Shown: one piece after another, positions 8,537-17,430 of the stretch | Position numbering within the stretch: the first letter of the stretch is position 1 | Layout: each line of letters begins with the position of its first letter | Source: Euryarchaeota archaeon UBA443 | GTDB lineage: Archaea; Thermoplasmatota; Poseidoniia; Poseidoniales; Poseidoniaceae | Direction of reading: 5' to 3' | Assembly: GCA_002499195.1 (NCBI GenBank) | Contig: DAKS01000061.1 | Coordinates: forward strand, 69,796-99,068 | DNA length: 29,273 bases | The notes under the pieces: model-generated | What the model saw: only the letters and a program-made list of their open reading frames with translations | Database searches by the model: none | Told to the model about the DNA's origin: nothing | Translations under genes and position numbers: made by a program

Positions 8537-8562
8537 CGCGAAAACGAACGTATATATTCGCG
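8537..8562 (+). promoter_or_regulatory. Rhodopsin promoter: TATA box inside an inverted repeat
   Basis: TATATATT at 8551-8558 is centred about 22 bases before the first rhodopsin ATG (8576), or about 34 before the second in-frame ATG (8588). This predicts a leaderless or nearly leaderless mRNA. The purine-rich AAAACGAACG directly upstream would be the BRE. Perfect arms CGCGAA (8537-8542) and TTCGCG (8557-8562) bracket the BRE and TATA core. A protein bound there would block TBP/TFB, so it could be an operator; that part is inference. Confidence 0.6.
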
Positions 8563-8575
8563 ACGAATTCATTAC

Positions 8576-9505
8576 ATGACGACGAACATGCAGTATGAAG
8601 ACTCATCAAAACTACGAAGCCTGAAGTTAAACCGCCGTAACAGTGTAATTCTTGCTGTTATGTTGTTATCACTTACCGCAGTTGCTATGCCAGCAGCAGC
8701 GGAAATAATCAACCCATCCGAAGAATGTTCTCCAGAAGATCAGGCTGCGGATACATGTCCTTTCTTAGATGACGGAGAAAACGACGGTCTTGAACTTGTC
8801 ACATTCTTCCTCTTCTTCGTTGGATACATCTCGATGGGTGCAGCGTTTGTATTCTTCATGAGCGAGCGCTCGAATGTTGGACCTGAACACCGCACAACCA
8901 TGACAATATCCGCACTGATTGTCGGTATCGCGGCGTTCCACTACTACTACATGCGAGGCGTTTACGTCGAGCACGCAGTAGTCTCCATTGAGTACCGTTA
9001 CATGGACTGGATCATCACTGTTCCACTCATGGCACTCAAGTTCCCAAGCCTCGTTGGCAAGGGCGCCATCACGGACAAGACCTTTGCTGGTCTAGGATTC
9101 ACAGGAATCTGTTTCGTTGGTGCACTTATCATGATTGGTTTCGGATACGCTGGCGAAGCTGGTCTCATGAACGCATACCTCGCTCTAATCCTCGGTGGTA
9201 TGGGATGGGCAATGATCATTGTCGCAACCGGTACACCATGGACTGACGGTCTTGGTGTCGATAACAGCAAGATCGCTGACGAACTCAAGTGGAGTGCAAA
9301 CGCACTCCGATGGTTCATCGTTGTTGGATGGATCATCTATCCGCTCGGTTACCTCTTCAGCCCAGAAGTCAGTATCATTGATGCTGGGACAGAAGGCGAA
9401 CTCTGGATGGGTATTGCTTACAACGTCGCTGACATAATCAACAAGATTGGGTTCGGTGTCGTAGCATGGATGGGAGCCAAAAAGGCTGCCGAAGCAATAG
9501 CTTGA
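8576..9505 (+). CDS. Proteorhodopsin-like light-driven proton pump, green-type, with lysine at the donor position
   Basis: A 309-residue seven-helix microbial rhodopsin. It has a cleavable-looking signal (hydrophobic ~23-40, then AMPAAAE) and an unusually acidic N-terminal segment with Cys51 and Cys61. Key residues: His122 in FHYYYMR (the counter-ion-linked His75 of proteorhodopsin), Asp144 and Thr148 in YMDWIITVP (acceptor Asp97 and Thr101), Met152 at the tuning site (position 105; Met or Leu means green, Gln blue), and Schiff-base Lys290 in ADIINKIGFG. The proton donor Glu108 is replaced by Lys155, giving Asp-Thr-Lys. It pumps protons outward across the membrane using all-trans retinal. No retinal-synthesis genes are in the window. 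It is monocistronic by layout, with a promoter upstream and a hairpin downstream. The start could be ATG 8588 instead. Confidence 0.95.
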   Translation: MTTNMQYEDSSKLRSLKLNRRNSVILAVMLLSLTAVAMPAAAEIINPSEECSPEDQAADTCPFLDDGENDGLELVTFFLFFVGYISMGAAFVFFMSERSNVGPEHRTTMTISALIVGIAAFHYYYMRGVYVEHAVVSIEYRYMDWIITVPLMALKFPSLVGKGAITDKTFAGLGFTGICFVGALIMIGFGYAGEAGLMNAYLALILGGMGWAMIIVATGTPWTDGLGVDNSKIADELKWSANALRWFIVVGWIIYPLGYLFSPEVSIIDAGTEGELWMGIAYNVADIINKIGFGVVAWMGAKKAAEAIA

Positions 9506-9536
9506 ATTTGATTAGGATATTCAGCATGTCATAATT

Positions 9537-9564
9537 GGAGAGGGTGCTTTACGGCGCCCTCTCC
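9537..9564. terminator. Hairpin between convergent rhodopsin and acyltransferase genes
   Basis: Arms GGAGAGGGTGC (9537-9547) and GCGCCCTCTCC (9554-9564) pair over 11 bp with one G-T wobble around a 6-base loop. The acyltransferase stop codon lies in the loop. The position between two gene ends suggests termination or 3'-end protection of the rhodopsin mRNA. No T-tract follows, so a classical archaeal U-rich terminator is not shown. Confidence 0.4.
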
Positions 9565-10556
9565 TCTCCATGGCGAGATAATCGTTGCGATATATACTCG
9601 AGAGAGTAGATTGGAAACTTTGTTTGATGTAACACACTAATCGGCCACCATAGAAATGTGAACAGCATGACTGTTGGAACTGCTAACTCCCAGGGCAGTA
9701 TGAGTGTTGAGCCGAAGTAAAGTGGAATGAAATGAACGACGTATAAGGTTAGAGAAAGGCGGCCAAGACGGTCCAATCCTCTGAATGGGAGGCGATGTTC
9801 TAACAGAGCCCAGAAGATCAGTACACCTGTCATCGCTCCAATGAGAAATGGAGTGTTTGCGGGAAAGAAGGTCAGGGTTGCATTACCTACCGGTTGTGCA
9901 AATGGAGTATTGTTGTTCATTGAAATCACTAAGAAAGATATGCATACAGTCATTCCACAGATTATCGCTCCCGACATCTTCTGAATACTTGGAGAATGAA
10001 TGTTGAGCCCAGCACCAAGAATCGAGAAAAATATCCATGGGAAAATTGGGTATGTTCCTGAGATGATGAGGTGTTGTATGATTTCAGTAAAACTTGTTGT
10101 CTCAATTCTATCAGCCCATAATAATTCAGAATTTCCTGGTAAGAAAATCCAGTTTGCGATTCCAATAACGAGAATTGATATTGTCAAAGTTGCAGTGTTC
10201 CTCGCCAGTCGAAGCCATAGTGGGGCGATGAGATATAGGATAGCAAAAAGCGACAATACGCCTGGAGTGAATGGATCAAAAAGATGTGGAGCGCATATAT
10301 TGACAAGGAATTGTGCAGACATTAGGTATAGGAATCGAATTGTTGCTTTCTGAATCGTCCACGATGAATGCACCGTAACCCAGCCGCCTACTGTTACAAA
10401 CAAAGGAGCTGCTAGACCACCGAGACCTGCTACAACCAATGCAAGAAACGTGGTTGTTGAAGCATCATCTGGTGCCCACGTTGCTGCTGCATGAACCATA
10501 ACCATGAGTAAAATCGCTAAACCTCGTAGTTGATCGATGTCTTTGCGACGCTCCAT
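9549..10556 (-). CDS. Multi-pass membrane acyltransferase-like protein (DUF1624/HGSNAT type)
   Basis: A 335-residue polytopic membrane protein with about nine or ten hydrophobic helices. The N-terminus RRKDIDQLRGLAILLMVMVH (3-22) matches the D-x-LRG-hhhhhMhhxH opening shared by the heparan-alpha-glucosaminide N-acetyltransferase-like and acyltransferase-3 groups. His22 is the likely catalytic histidine. Such enzymes move acyl groups across the membrane onto sugars, cell-surface glycans or lipids; the acceptor here is unknown. It starts six bases after the purQ stop, so it probably rides on the purine transcript, but no functional link to purines is apparent. Confidence 0.7.
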   Translation of the reverse strand: MERRKDIDQLRGLAILLMVMVHAAATWAPDDASTTTFLALVVAGLGGLAAPLFVTVGGWVTVHSSWTIQKATIRFLYLMSAQFLVNICAPHLFDPFTPGVLSLFAILYLIAPLWLRLARNTATLTISILVIGIANWIFLPGNSELLWADRIETTSFTEIIQHLIISGTYPIFPWIFFSILGAGLNIHSPSIQKMSGAIICGMTVCISFLVISMNNNTPFAQPVGNATLTFFPANTPFLIGAMTGVLIFWALLEHRLPFRGLDRLGRLSLTLYVVHFIPLYFGSTLILPWELAVPTVMLFTFLWWPISVLHQTKFPIYSLEYISQRLSRHGEERAP

Positions 10557-10562
10557 TCTCGG

Positions 10563-11396
10563 TCACCGTTGACTTCGAACGTATTCAACTGCGTTACGGA
10601 ATATCTGCAATCCTTCACCTTCCCAATCTTCGCCAATATCCATTGACGTGTGTTCTGGATGAAGCCACATGCTGTAGAATGCTTCTGGGTGTGGCATGAG
10701 GCCAAAGACCAATCCTGTTGCATCACATATTCCTGCCACATTTCTCATACTTCCGTTTGGACTGATTGGGAAAGGAAGGAGTTCATCTTGAATTCCCTCC
10801 CCTATTGTAGTGACTGGATCGACATATCGAACCGTCAACTGATGGTTCGCTTCAAGGTTGTTAAAATCTTCAGCCGTTGGCATAACAAATCTTCCCTCGC
10901 CATGTCGTACAGGGCATTCGATTCGTTGGATGTTTTTGGTCCAGATGCATGGACTTTGAGAATCGAATTCCAATGTAACCCATCTGTCTTCATACCTACC
11001 TGTGTTGTTCAGAGTTAGAGAAGCGCGTTGAATCAAATCTGGTTCTAGTGATGCTTCGCTCGGGCCGGGAAGAAGGCCTGTCTTTACCAGTGCTTGGAAG
11101 CCATTACAAATCCCAATAATTGGCTTCCCGTCTGTCACAAATTGTTGAAGTTGATCTCGAAGTGCAAAACGAAGGCGGTTGCCAAGAAGGCGCCCACTAC
11201 CAAGGTGGTCTCCAAATGAAAATCCTCCCGGTACAGCAAGAATGTCGAACTCAGAAAGGTTACGTTCGCCCTGAACAAGCCGGTTTACATGAAGTCGTTC
11301 CGACACCCCTCCTACCATCTCAAAGACGGCAGCTGTTTCTCGGTCGCAGTTAATCCCGAATCCAAACAGAACGCAGACTTTGACCTCTAGGCTCAT
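10563..11396 (-). CDS. purQ: Phosphoribosylformylglycinamidine synthase, glutaminase subunit
   Basis: A 277-residue class I glutamine amidotransferase. The catalytic triad is visible: Cys97 in GICNGFQ, His236 and Glu238 in LMPHPEA. Other family motifs are FGFGINCDRET near the start, VPGGFSFGDHLGSG (55-68) and RHGEGRF (164-170). It releases ammonia from glutamine and feeds it to PurL for conversion of FGAR to FGAM in purine synthesis. Its ATG overlaps the purL stop by four bases (ATGA), so the two subunits are translationally coupled. It is longer than the ~225 residues of Bacillus PurQ, with extra sequence between the Cys and His/Glu motifs. Confidence 0.95.
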   Translation of the reverse strand: MSLEVKVCVLFGFGINCDRETAAVFEMVGGVSERLHVNRLVQGERNLSEFDILAVPGGFSFGDHLGSGRLLGNRLRFALRDQLQQFVTDGKPIIGICNGFQALVKTGLLPGPSEASLEPDLIQRASLTLNNTGRYEDRWVTLEFDSQSPCIWTKNIQRIECPVRHGEGRFVMPTAEDFNNLEANHQLTVRYVDPVTTIGEGIQDELLPFPISPNGSMRNVAGICDATGLVFGLMPHPEAFYSMWLHPEHTSMDIGEDWEGEGLQIFRNAVEYVRSQR

Positions 11397-14300
11397 TCAA
11401 CCACCCCTGTCATGTCCAATGCGCCTTTCCAAGAAGTGGTCAATTCATCAACGTCGGCTTGTATGATTGTGTCATACCCATCCTCAACAGTAAATTCTGA
11501 GGATTCTGTAACCATTCCGATCAAGTGAATGTCTGCACCTTCCATAATTTCAACAAAATCAAGTTCATGCTGGGCTTCAACCGAGATAATAATTCGGCCT
11601 AGGGATTCGCTCCATAATCGAGTAAATGCATCTCCTCCGCCAATACCATCTATGTCAACAATCGCCCCACAACGGCCACCAATACACATCTCCGCTAAAG
11701 CAACCGCTAAACCACCTTCACTACAATCATGGGCGGTGCGAATGAGTCCGTTTTGAATAGCGGCTGATAGTTTTCGATATACATCGAGTTGGCTTTTTGG
11801 ATCTTCCAATAGCGGAACTTGCCCTCCAATACCTTCTACATCGCCTCGTTCTTTGAGATGGAATGCGACCTCTGATGCTCCCAGTTCATCGAACGTTGTT
11901 CCAACAAGGTAGATTCGTTCTCCATGGTGTTTGAAGTTCGAAGTTGCAGTCTTTCGGACATCTGGTTGATTTCCAAATAATGAAAATAGCATTGTAGGAG
12001 GAATTGAAATCTTATTTGGCCAAACACCGTAGTCATTCTTCATTGAATCTTTACCTGAAACACAAGGAAGGTGATAAGCTCGACAAATTCTCTCAAGTTC
12101 ACGATTTGCACGTACGAGTTGAGCTAGTTTGAACTTCCCATCTGGAGTCTTTTCAGATTCGATTGGATCTGGCCAACAAAAGTTGTCCAGGCCGGCCATC
12201 TTATCGATATCAACGCCAACACAAACAGCGTTTCGCACCGCTTCATCGATAGATGCTGCGACCATTGCTCCGGCGTCTATGTCTGAATAACGAGGAGCAA
12301 TTCCACAAGAGACAACAATGCCTTGTGAATTACCATGAATTGGGGCGATAAGTCCTGCATCACCAGGCCCATCGCGTTCAACACCAACAAATGGTTTGAC
12401 GACTGTTTGTGCAATGACCTCGTGATCGTATTGCCGAACCCATGTTTCCTTGGAAGCAATATTTGGCCGAGCAAGCATTTCTTTGAGAAGTATGCTTTGA
12501 TCTAGATCGTTTGGAGGAGTAAATGCAACGTGTTGTGGAGGAGTCCATTCTGATTCCAATTCAAGTTGAGGTACGCCGTCGTGTAGGAACGTAATTGGGA
12601 GATATGCAACTGTTTCTTCCCCGTGTTTCACATGGAAATAGCCTGTATTTGTGAAGGTCGCAACTTGGGTGGCTTCAACTTCATGGAGTTGGGCAAGCGC
12701 TTCAAATGCGTCTTTATCCTTAGGTGCAACAGCAACTGTCATTCGTTCTTGAGATTCAGATACGAGAATTTCCCAAGATGAAAGACCTTCCTGCTTCAAA
12801 GGAACCTTACCTAGATCAATTTCACATCCATTGGTGTATTCTGCCATCTCGCCGATCGAAGAGGATAGTCCCCCCGCGCCATTGTCGGTTGTACATGTTA
12901 TCAGACACGCATCTCGGGCTTCTAGCAACATATCCATCATTTTCTTTTGAGTGATTGGATCTCCGATTTGGACCGCACTAGACGGCGATTCATCTGTCAA
13001 TTCAAGTGAAGAAAAGGTCGCTCCATGAATTCCATCAGATCCGACTCTTCCTCCAACCATGTAAACTAGATCTCCAGGTATTGGATTCTTTTCGTGGGAT
13101 TCTCGTCCATCAGCAAGGCGACGAGGCATCAAGCCAACCGTACCACAATAGACGAGGGGTTTTCCGATGTATCTTTCATCAAATACAATTGATCCGTTAA
13201 TGGTTGGAATTCCTGACTCGTTTCCTCCAACGCGAACGCCTGCATGAACACCTCGAAGGACGCGTGATGGATGGAAGAGGGTTGAAGGTAATTCGCCTGT
13301 CCAATTCGGTGGGCCGAAACAGAAGACATCGGTGTTTGCAATTGGCCTAGCGCCGAGGCCTGTTCCGAGAATGTCTCGGTTGACTCCGACAATACCAGTC
13401 ATTGCGCCCCCGTATGGATCGAGAGCAGAGGGGGAGTTGTGTGTCTCCGCCTTCATACAAATTGACCAATCATCGTTCCAAGCAATTACGCCAGAGTTGT
13501 CATGGAACACGGAAAGGAGCCAATCGACTTCCTTTGCCATATCATGGGTGGGTTTCATGATGTGGGTTTTGAACAAAGAGTCGATGACAGTGTCTTCATT
13601 TGTTTCCCTATCAATATGATGAATCTTGCTTGCAAATATCTTGTGCTTGCAATGCTCGCTCCATGTCTGAGCTAAACATTCCAATTCCACATCTGTCGGA
13701 GCATTAGGAGAAATTCCAATATTTGTCCGGGCCGCGCGAGTAGGTTCATCTCGGTAGTGGTCACGAATAGTTTGCATTTCGTTGAGATTTAATGCAAGGA
13801 GGCCTTCGGTAGAAAGTCGAATCAATTCTTCATCCGCCAATTCAAGATTGATGATGGAGGGGGCTTGTCTCTCTATTGAAGGCCGTTCAGGGTATGTAAG
13901 GTAAGTTGCATTACCTGATTCTAGTTGTTCTTTTGTTGTTAGAATTGATTTCTCGATCAGCCCGTTAAACAGGGTTGATGCTAACCAGTCATGATCAATA
14001 TCATCTGGAAGTTGGAGAAATGCGTATGAAACGTATGTAGAAATGAAAGAGTCTCCGTCTGGAAATAGTACCTTAAATCCATCATTTGCTGCAGCTCCGG
14101 GATTATCTGTTACTCCCGGCTTGAACCCAACAGTTACGGTAAGTGCTGGAGGGGATGGGAAGAAGTTCTTGTCTTCGAGAAGAGGCGTATCAGCCGCCCC
14201 AAATTCGATGATTGGATCGGAAAAAATATCTTGAACTCGCGGTTCGATTTCAGAAGCACTGTAAGAACTACGAATGAGATAACCGCGTATGCTCCGAACT

Positions 14301-14419
14301 TTACCAACATCGATGCCGTGGTCTGCGAAAAGTTGGCGTTGAACTACGTCTCCTAGGACGTCTCGCATCCCATCGGTTTGTAAGGGGGTGACTTCAACTC
14401 GGACTTCCTGCACCGCCAT
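11393..14419 (-). CDS. purL: Phosphoribosylformylglycinamidine synthase PurL with N-terminal PurS-like region
   Basis: A 1008-residue synthase subunit that uses ATP and ammonia to turn FGAR into FGAM. Family motifs are present: WSEHCKHK, the ATP/metal region ETHNSPSALDPYGGAMTG, GGLSSSIGEMAEYTNG, NAVCVGVDI and DCSEGGLAVALAEM. It is ~280 residues longer than small PurL (~720). The extra N-terminal ~190 residues hold two stretches that look like PurS folds (VRVEVTPLQTDGMRDVLGD near the start, and VTVGFKPGVTDNPG near residue 100), so the separate PurS subunit is apparently fused in while PurQ stays separate. I chose ATG 14419; a GTG at 14437 would add six residues. It ends overlapping purQ and begins 56 bases after uvrA. 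Confidence 0.93.
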   Translation of the reverse strand: MAVQEVRVEVTPLQTDGMRDVLGDVVQRQLFADHGIDVGKVRSIRGYLIRSSYSASEIEPRVQDIFSDPIIEFGAADTPLLEDKNFFPSPPALTVTVGFKPGVTDNPGAAANDGFKVLFPDGDSFISTYVSYAFLQLPDDIDHDWLASTLFNGLIEKSILTTKEQLESGNATYLTYPERPSIERQAPSIINLELADEELIRLSTEGLLALNLNEMQTIRDHYRDEPTRAARTNIGISPNAPTDVELECLAQTWSEHCKHKIFASKIHHIDRETNEDTVIDSLFKTHIMKPTHDMAKEVDWLLSVFHDNSGVIAWNDDWSICMKAETHNSPSALDPYGGAMTGIVGVNRDILGTGLGARPIANTDVFCFGPPNWTGELPSTLFHPSRVLRGVHAGVRVGGNESGIPTINGSIVFDERYIGKPLVYCGTVGLMPRRLADGRESHEKNPIPGDLVYMVGGRVGSDGIHGATFSSLELTDESPSSAVQIGDPITQKKMMDMLLEARDACLITCTTDNGAGGLSSSIGEMAEYTNGCEIDLGKVPLKQEGLSSWEILVSESQERMTVAVAPKDKDAFEALAQLHEVEATQVATFTNTGYFHVKHGEETVAYLPITFLHDGVPQLELESEWTPPQHVAFTPPNDLDQSILLKEMLARPNIASKETWVRQYDHEVIAQTVVKPFVGVERDGPGDAGLIAPIHGNSQGIVVSCGIAPRYSDIDAGAMVAASIDEAVRNAVCVGVDIDKMAGLDNFCWPDPIESEKTPDGKFKLAQLVRANRELERICRAYHLPCVSGKDSMKNDYGVWPNKISIPPTMLFSLFGNQPDVRKTATSNFKHHGERIYLVGTTFDELGASEVAFHLKERGDVEGIGGQVPLLEDPKSQLDVYRKLSAAIQNGLIRTAHDCSEGGLAVALAEMCIGGRCGAIVDIDGIGGGDAFTRLWSESLGRIIISVEAQHELDFVEIMEGADIHLIGMVTESSEFTVEDGYDTIIQADVDELTTSWKGALDMTGVVE

Positions 14420-14475
14420 TAACTCCGACCCAAACACAGTTCATCGCATACGCTCTTTGAATACTACGGAGAGGT

Positions 14476-17409
14476 TTACTCGGACTTTAGTAGGGTTTTG
14501 AGGAATTGTCCAGTATAACTTCCATCCACATCCGCAACCTCTTCAGGCGTTCCTTCCGCAACGATTTGTCCGCCTCGGTCGCCTCCTTCAGGACCTAGAT
14601 CAATGACATAATCGCTACACTTGACAACATCTAAATGATGTTCGATAACAACAACGGTGTGCCCTTTTGAACGTAATTCGAGAAGGACTTCTATCAATAG
14701 TTGAACATCGCTGAATGAGAGCCCCGTAGTCGGTTCATCAAGAATGTAGACCGTGTGTTTGTGTGGTGGGCGGCGTAACTCACTTGCGAGTTTGACTCGC
14801 TGTGCTTCTCCTCCCGAGAGTGTTGTTGCTGGTTGGCCGAGACGGATGTATGCTAGACCGACAGCGTTTAGTGTCTCAAGTGTGCGATGAATCTTCTTAT
14901 GATTCTTGAAGAAGTGAACCGCCTCACCTACAGGCATCTGCAAGACATCATGGATGGTTTTACCCCTCCATGTCACTTCAAGACATTCGCGAGTGTATCT
15001 TTTCCCATTGCATATATCACATTCAATCCAAACATCAGGTAAGAAGTTCATTTCCAACTTGATTGAGCCCGCTCCAGAGCAGGCTTCACAGCGCCCGCCC
15101 TTTACATTGAAACTGAATGTTCCGGGTTTGTACCCTCGTTCTTTGGCTAATGTTGTATTAGAGAATAGTTTGCGGATTTCGTCGAACACTTTCGTGTAAG
15201 TAGCTGGATTTGAACGTGGGGTTCGACCGATTGGAGACTGATCGATAATGATAGCTTTGTCAACATATTGAAGGCCATCTATAGTGGAATGTTTGCCTGG
15301 AAGTTTTTCTGAATTGTGTAAGTGTCGTTGCAACGAGGGAGCGAGAATTCCGGAGATAAGTGATGACTTTCCAGATCCGGACACTCCAGTAATTGAGGTG
15401 AAACAACCGAGGGGGATTTTCACATCGATGTTACTTAGATTATTATGTTGGGCACTTTTAATTTCCAACCATTTCTTATTCGGGGTGGCCCGTTCCATCG
15501 GGCGTTCAATTGAACGACGTCCGGAAAGATATGCTCCCGTAACCGAGTCCTTCGCCTTCATCACTTTTTGAGGCGGTCCGTTTGCAACAACAATTCCTCC
15601 CTCCAATCCTGCCCCTGGACCAAGGTCACAAATCCAATCTGCCTGTCGTAATGTTTCTTCATCATGTTCAACGACGAGAAGGGTATTGCCCAAATCCGTT
15701 AACTCCCGTAGTGTTTTGAGAAGCCGTTCGTTATCTCTTTGATGTAGCCCAATCGAAGGTTCATCCAGGACGTACATCACTCCGGTAAGTCTTGAGCCGA
15801 TTTGTGTTGCAAGACGAATTCTTTGACTTTCGCCTCCAGAAAGAGTGTTTGCTTTGCGATCTAGAGTAAGATAGTCAAGGCCTACAGATTCGAGGAATCC
15901 AAGACGGTTTTCAATCTCTTTGAGAATTTCATTTCCGATAAATAGTGAACGGTCATCGAGCGCAACAAGAACGTCAGCATATTGCTCGGGTGGCCCATCG
16001 GCTTCAGGATGAAGGGCTTTGATCAGTTGGTATGCTTCATGCACTGAGCTCCTACTAACTTCTGGAAGTCGAATCCCTCCTACAGTAACAAACCGTGCTG
16101 CGGGATTGAGTTTCTCGCCATGGCACGCATGACAATCTAAATCGGTCATACAAGAAATCAATCTATTTCTTGTTCGGTCTGATGAGGTTTCTGAATAAGT
16201 TCGTTCAAGTCGTGCAATGATTCCCTCCCATGGCCGATTCATCTTGTATACTGAGCCATTATCAGATTCGAAATGGAAGTGAATAATCGTCGATCCAGAG
16301 CCATGGAGTAAGATGTCTTTGGCATCTTCATCTAAAAGTCCGAAAGGTACATTTGGTGAAATTCCATAATGCTCGCAAACTTGTTTGAGCAGTTTTTTGT
16401 ACCATCCAGGCGACATTGATTGACGCCATGGAAGGACACATCCGTTTGCTACTGTGAGTGTATCATCGATTATTAATTCAGGATTAAATTGGCGTTGAAT
16501 ACCAAGACCTTGGCATTCTGGGCAAGCCCCTAATGGGGAATTGAATGAAAAGACCCGAGGGGATAGTTCTGGCATGAAAGCTCCGTGTTCGGGGCAAGCG
16601 AAATCTTCGGACCAGGAAATGGTCTCGCCTTCTGGATGTTCGGGGCGGGTCATTCCTTCCGACTCGATTGGTTTTTTGGGTGCACTTAGGCTTGTAACTG
16701 CAAGCGCTCCGCCACCAAGCCGAAGTGCATTTTCTACCGCCTCTGTCGTTCGATGTCTACGATCTTTAGAGAAAACAAAACGATCTATTCGAACATCGAT
16801 ATCGTGGCGGAAGTTTTTGTCTAGTGTTGGTGGATTTTCAAAATCAGTATCATGACCATTGACCCGGCCATTCATATATCCCTGTTCAACAAACTGTTTG
16901 AACAATTCAGCGTGGGTTCCCTTCCGGGCCCGAACAACTGGGCTCCATATTGCAATAGTATGCTGTTCGAAATTCCAAAGAATGTCGTCAACTATTTCTT
17001 GAACTGTTCTGCGTGCAACTTCTTTCCCACATTCAGGACAATGTGGTTTGCCGATTCGCGCCCATAACAGACGGAGGTAGTCCTGAATTTCTGTAACTGT
17101 TGCAACCGTTGAACGTGGGTTGTGAGATCCTTGTTTTTGATCGATAGATATTGCAGGTGAAAGGCCTTCGATACCATCGCAATCTGCTTTCTTCATCTGT
17201 CCAATAAATTGACGAGCGTATGAAGATAATGACTCGACGTAGCGGCGCTGTCCTTCAGCGTAAAGTGTATCGAATGCCAGACTTGATTTTCCAGACCCAG
17301 AAACCCCTGAAATAACTACGAATTGTCCACGCGGTAACTTGACATCAATATCCTGGAGATTGTGTGTTCGCGCCCCGCGAACTGATATCCAGTCCTGTTT
17401 TTTTGCCAT
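14476..17409 (-). CDS. uvrA: Excinuclease ABC subunit A
   Basis: A 977-residue tandem ABC ATPase that scans DNA for bulky lesions and loads UvrB in nucleotide excision repair. Walker A GVSGSGKSS occurs at 35-43 and again in the second half. Two signatures (LSGGESQRIRLATQ, LSGGEAQRVKLASE) and two Walker B segments ending YVLDEPSIGLHQRDN and YILDEPTTGLSFSD are visible. The C-terminal zinc finger is intact (CEAC and CDIC pairs). The first finger is CPEH plus CPEC, so one Cys is replaced by His, which I believe occurs in other UvrAs. Length is typical of bacterial UvrA. It is sparse in archaea and usually of bacterial origin. uvrB and uvrC are not in the window. Confidence 0.97.
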   Translation of the reverse strand: MAKKQDWISVRGARTHNLQDIDVKLPRGQFVVISGVSGSGKSSLAFDTLYAEGQRRYVESLSSYARQFIGQMKKADCDGIEGLSPAISIDQKQGSHNPRSTVATVTEIQDYLRLLWARIGKPHCPECGKEVARRTVQEIVDDILWNFEQHTIAIWSPVVRARKGTHAELFKQFVEQGYMNGRVNGHDTDFENPPTLDKNFRHDIDVRIDRFVFSKDRRHRTTEAVENALRLGGGALAVTSLSAPKKPIESEGMTRPEHPEGETISWSEDFACPEHGAFMPELSPRVFSFNSPLGACPECQGLGIQRQFNPELIIDDTLTVANGCVLPWRQSMSPGWYKKLLKQVCEHYGISPNVPFGLLDEDAKDILLHGSGSTIIHFHFESDNGSVYKMNRPWEGIIARLERTYSETSSDRTRNRLISCMTDLDCHACHGEKLNPAARFVTVGGIRLPEVSRSSVHEAYQLIKALHPEADGPPEQYADVLVALDDRSLFIGNEILKEIENRLGFLESVGLDYLTLDRKANTLSGGESQRIRLATQIGSRLTGVMYVLDEPSIGLHQRDNERLLKTLRELTDLGNTLLVVEHDEETLRQADWICDLGPGAGLEGGIVVANGPPQKVMKAKDSVTGAYLSGRRSIERPMERATPNKKWLEIKSAQHNNLSNIDVKIPLGCFTSITGVSGSGKSSLISGILAPSLQRHLHNSEKLPGKHSTIDGLQYVDKAIIIDQSPIGRTPRSNPATYTKVFDEIRKLFSNTTLAKERGYKPGTFSFNVKGGRCEACSGAGSIKLEMNFLPDVWIECDICNGKRYTRECLEVTWRGKTIHDVLQMPVGEAVHFFKNHKKIHRTLETLNAVGLAYIRLGQPATTLSGGEAQRVKLASELRRPPHKHTVYILDEPTTGLSFSDVQLLIEVLLELRSKGHTVVVIEHHLDVVKCSDYVIDLGPEGGDRGGQIVAEGTPEEVADVDGSYTGQFLKTLLKSE

Positions 17410-17430
17410 ATGAACAATTATGCCGTGTCG

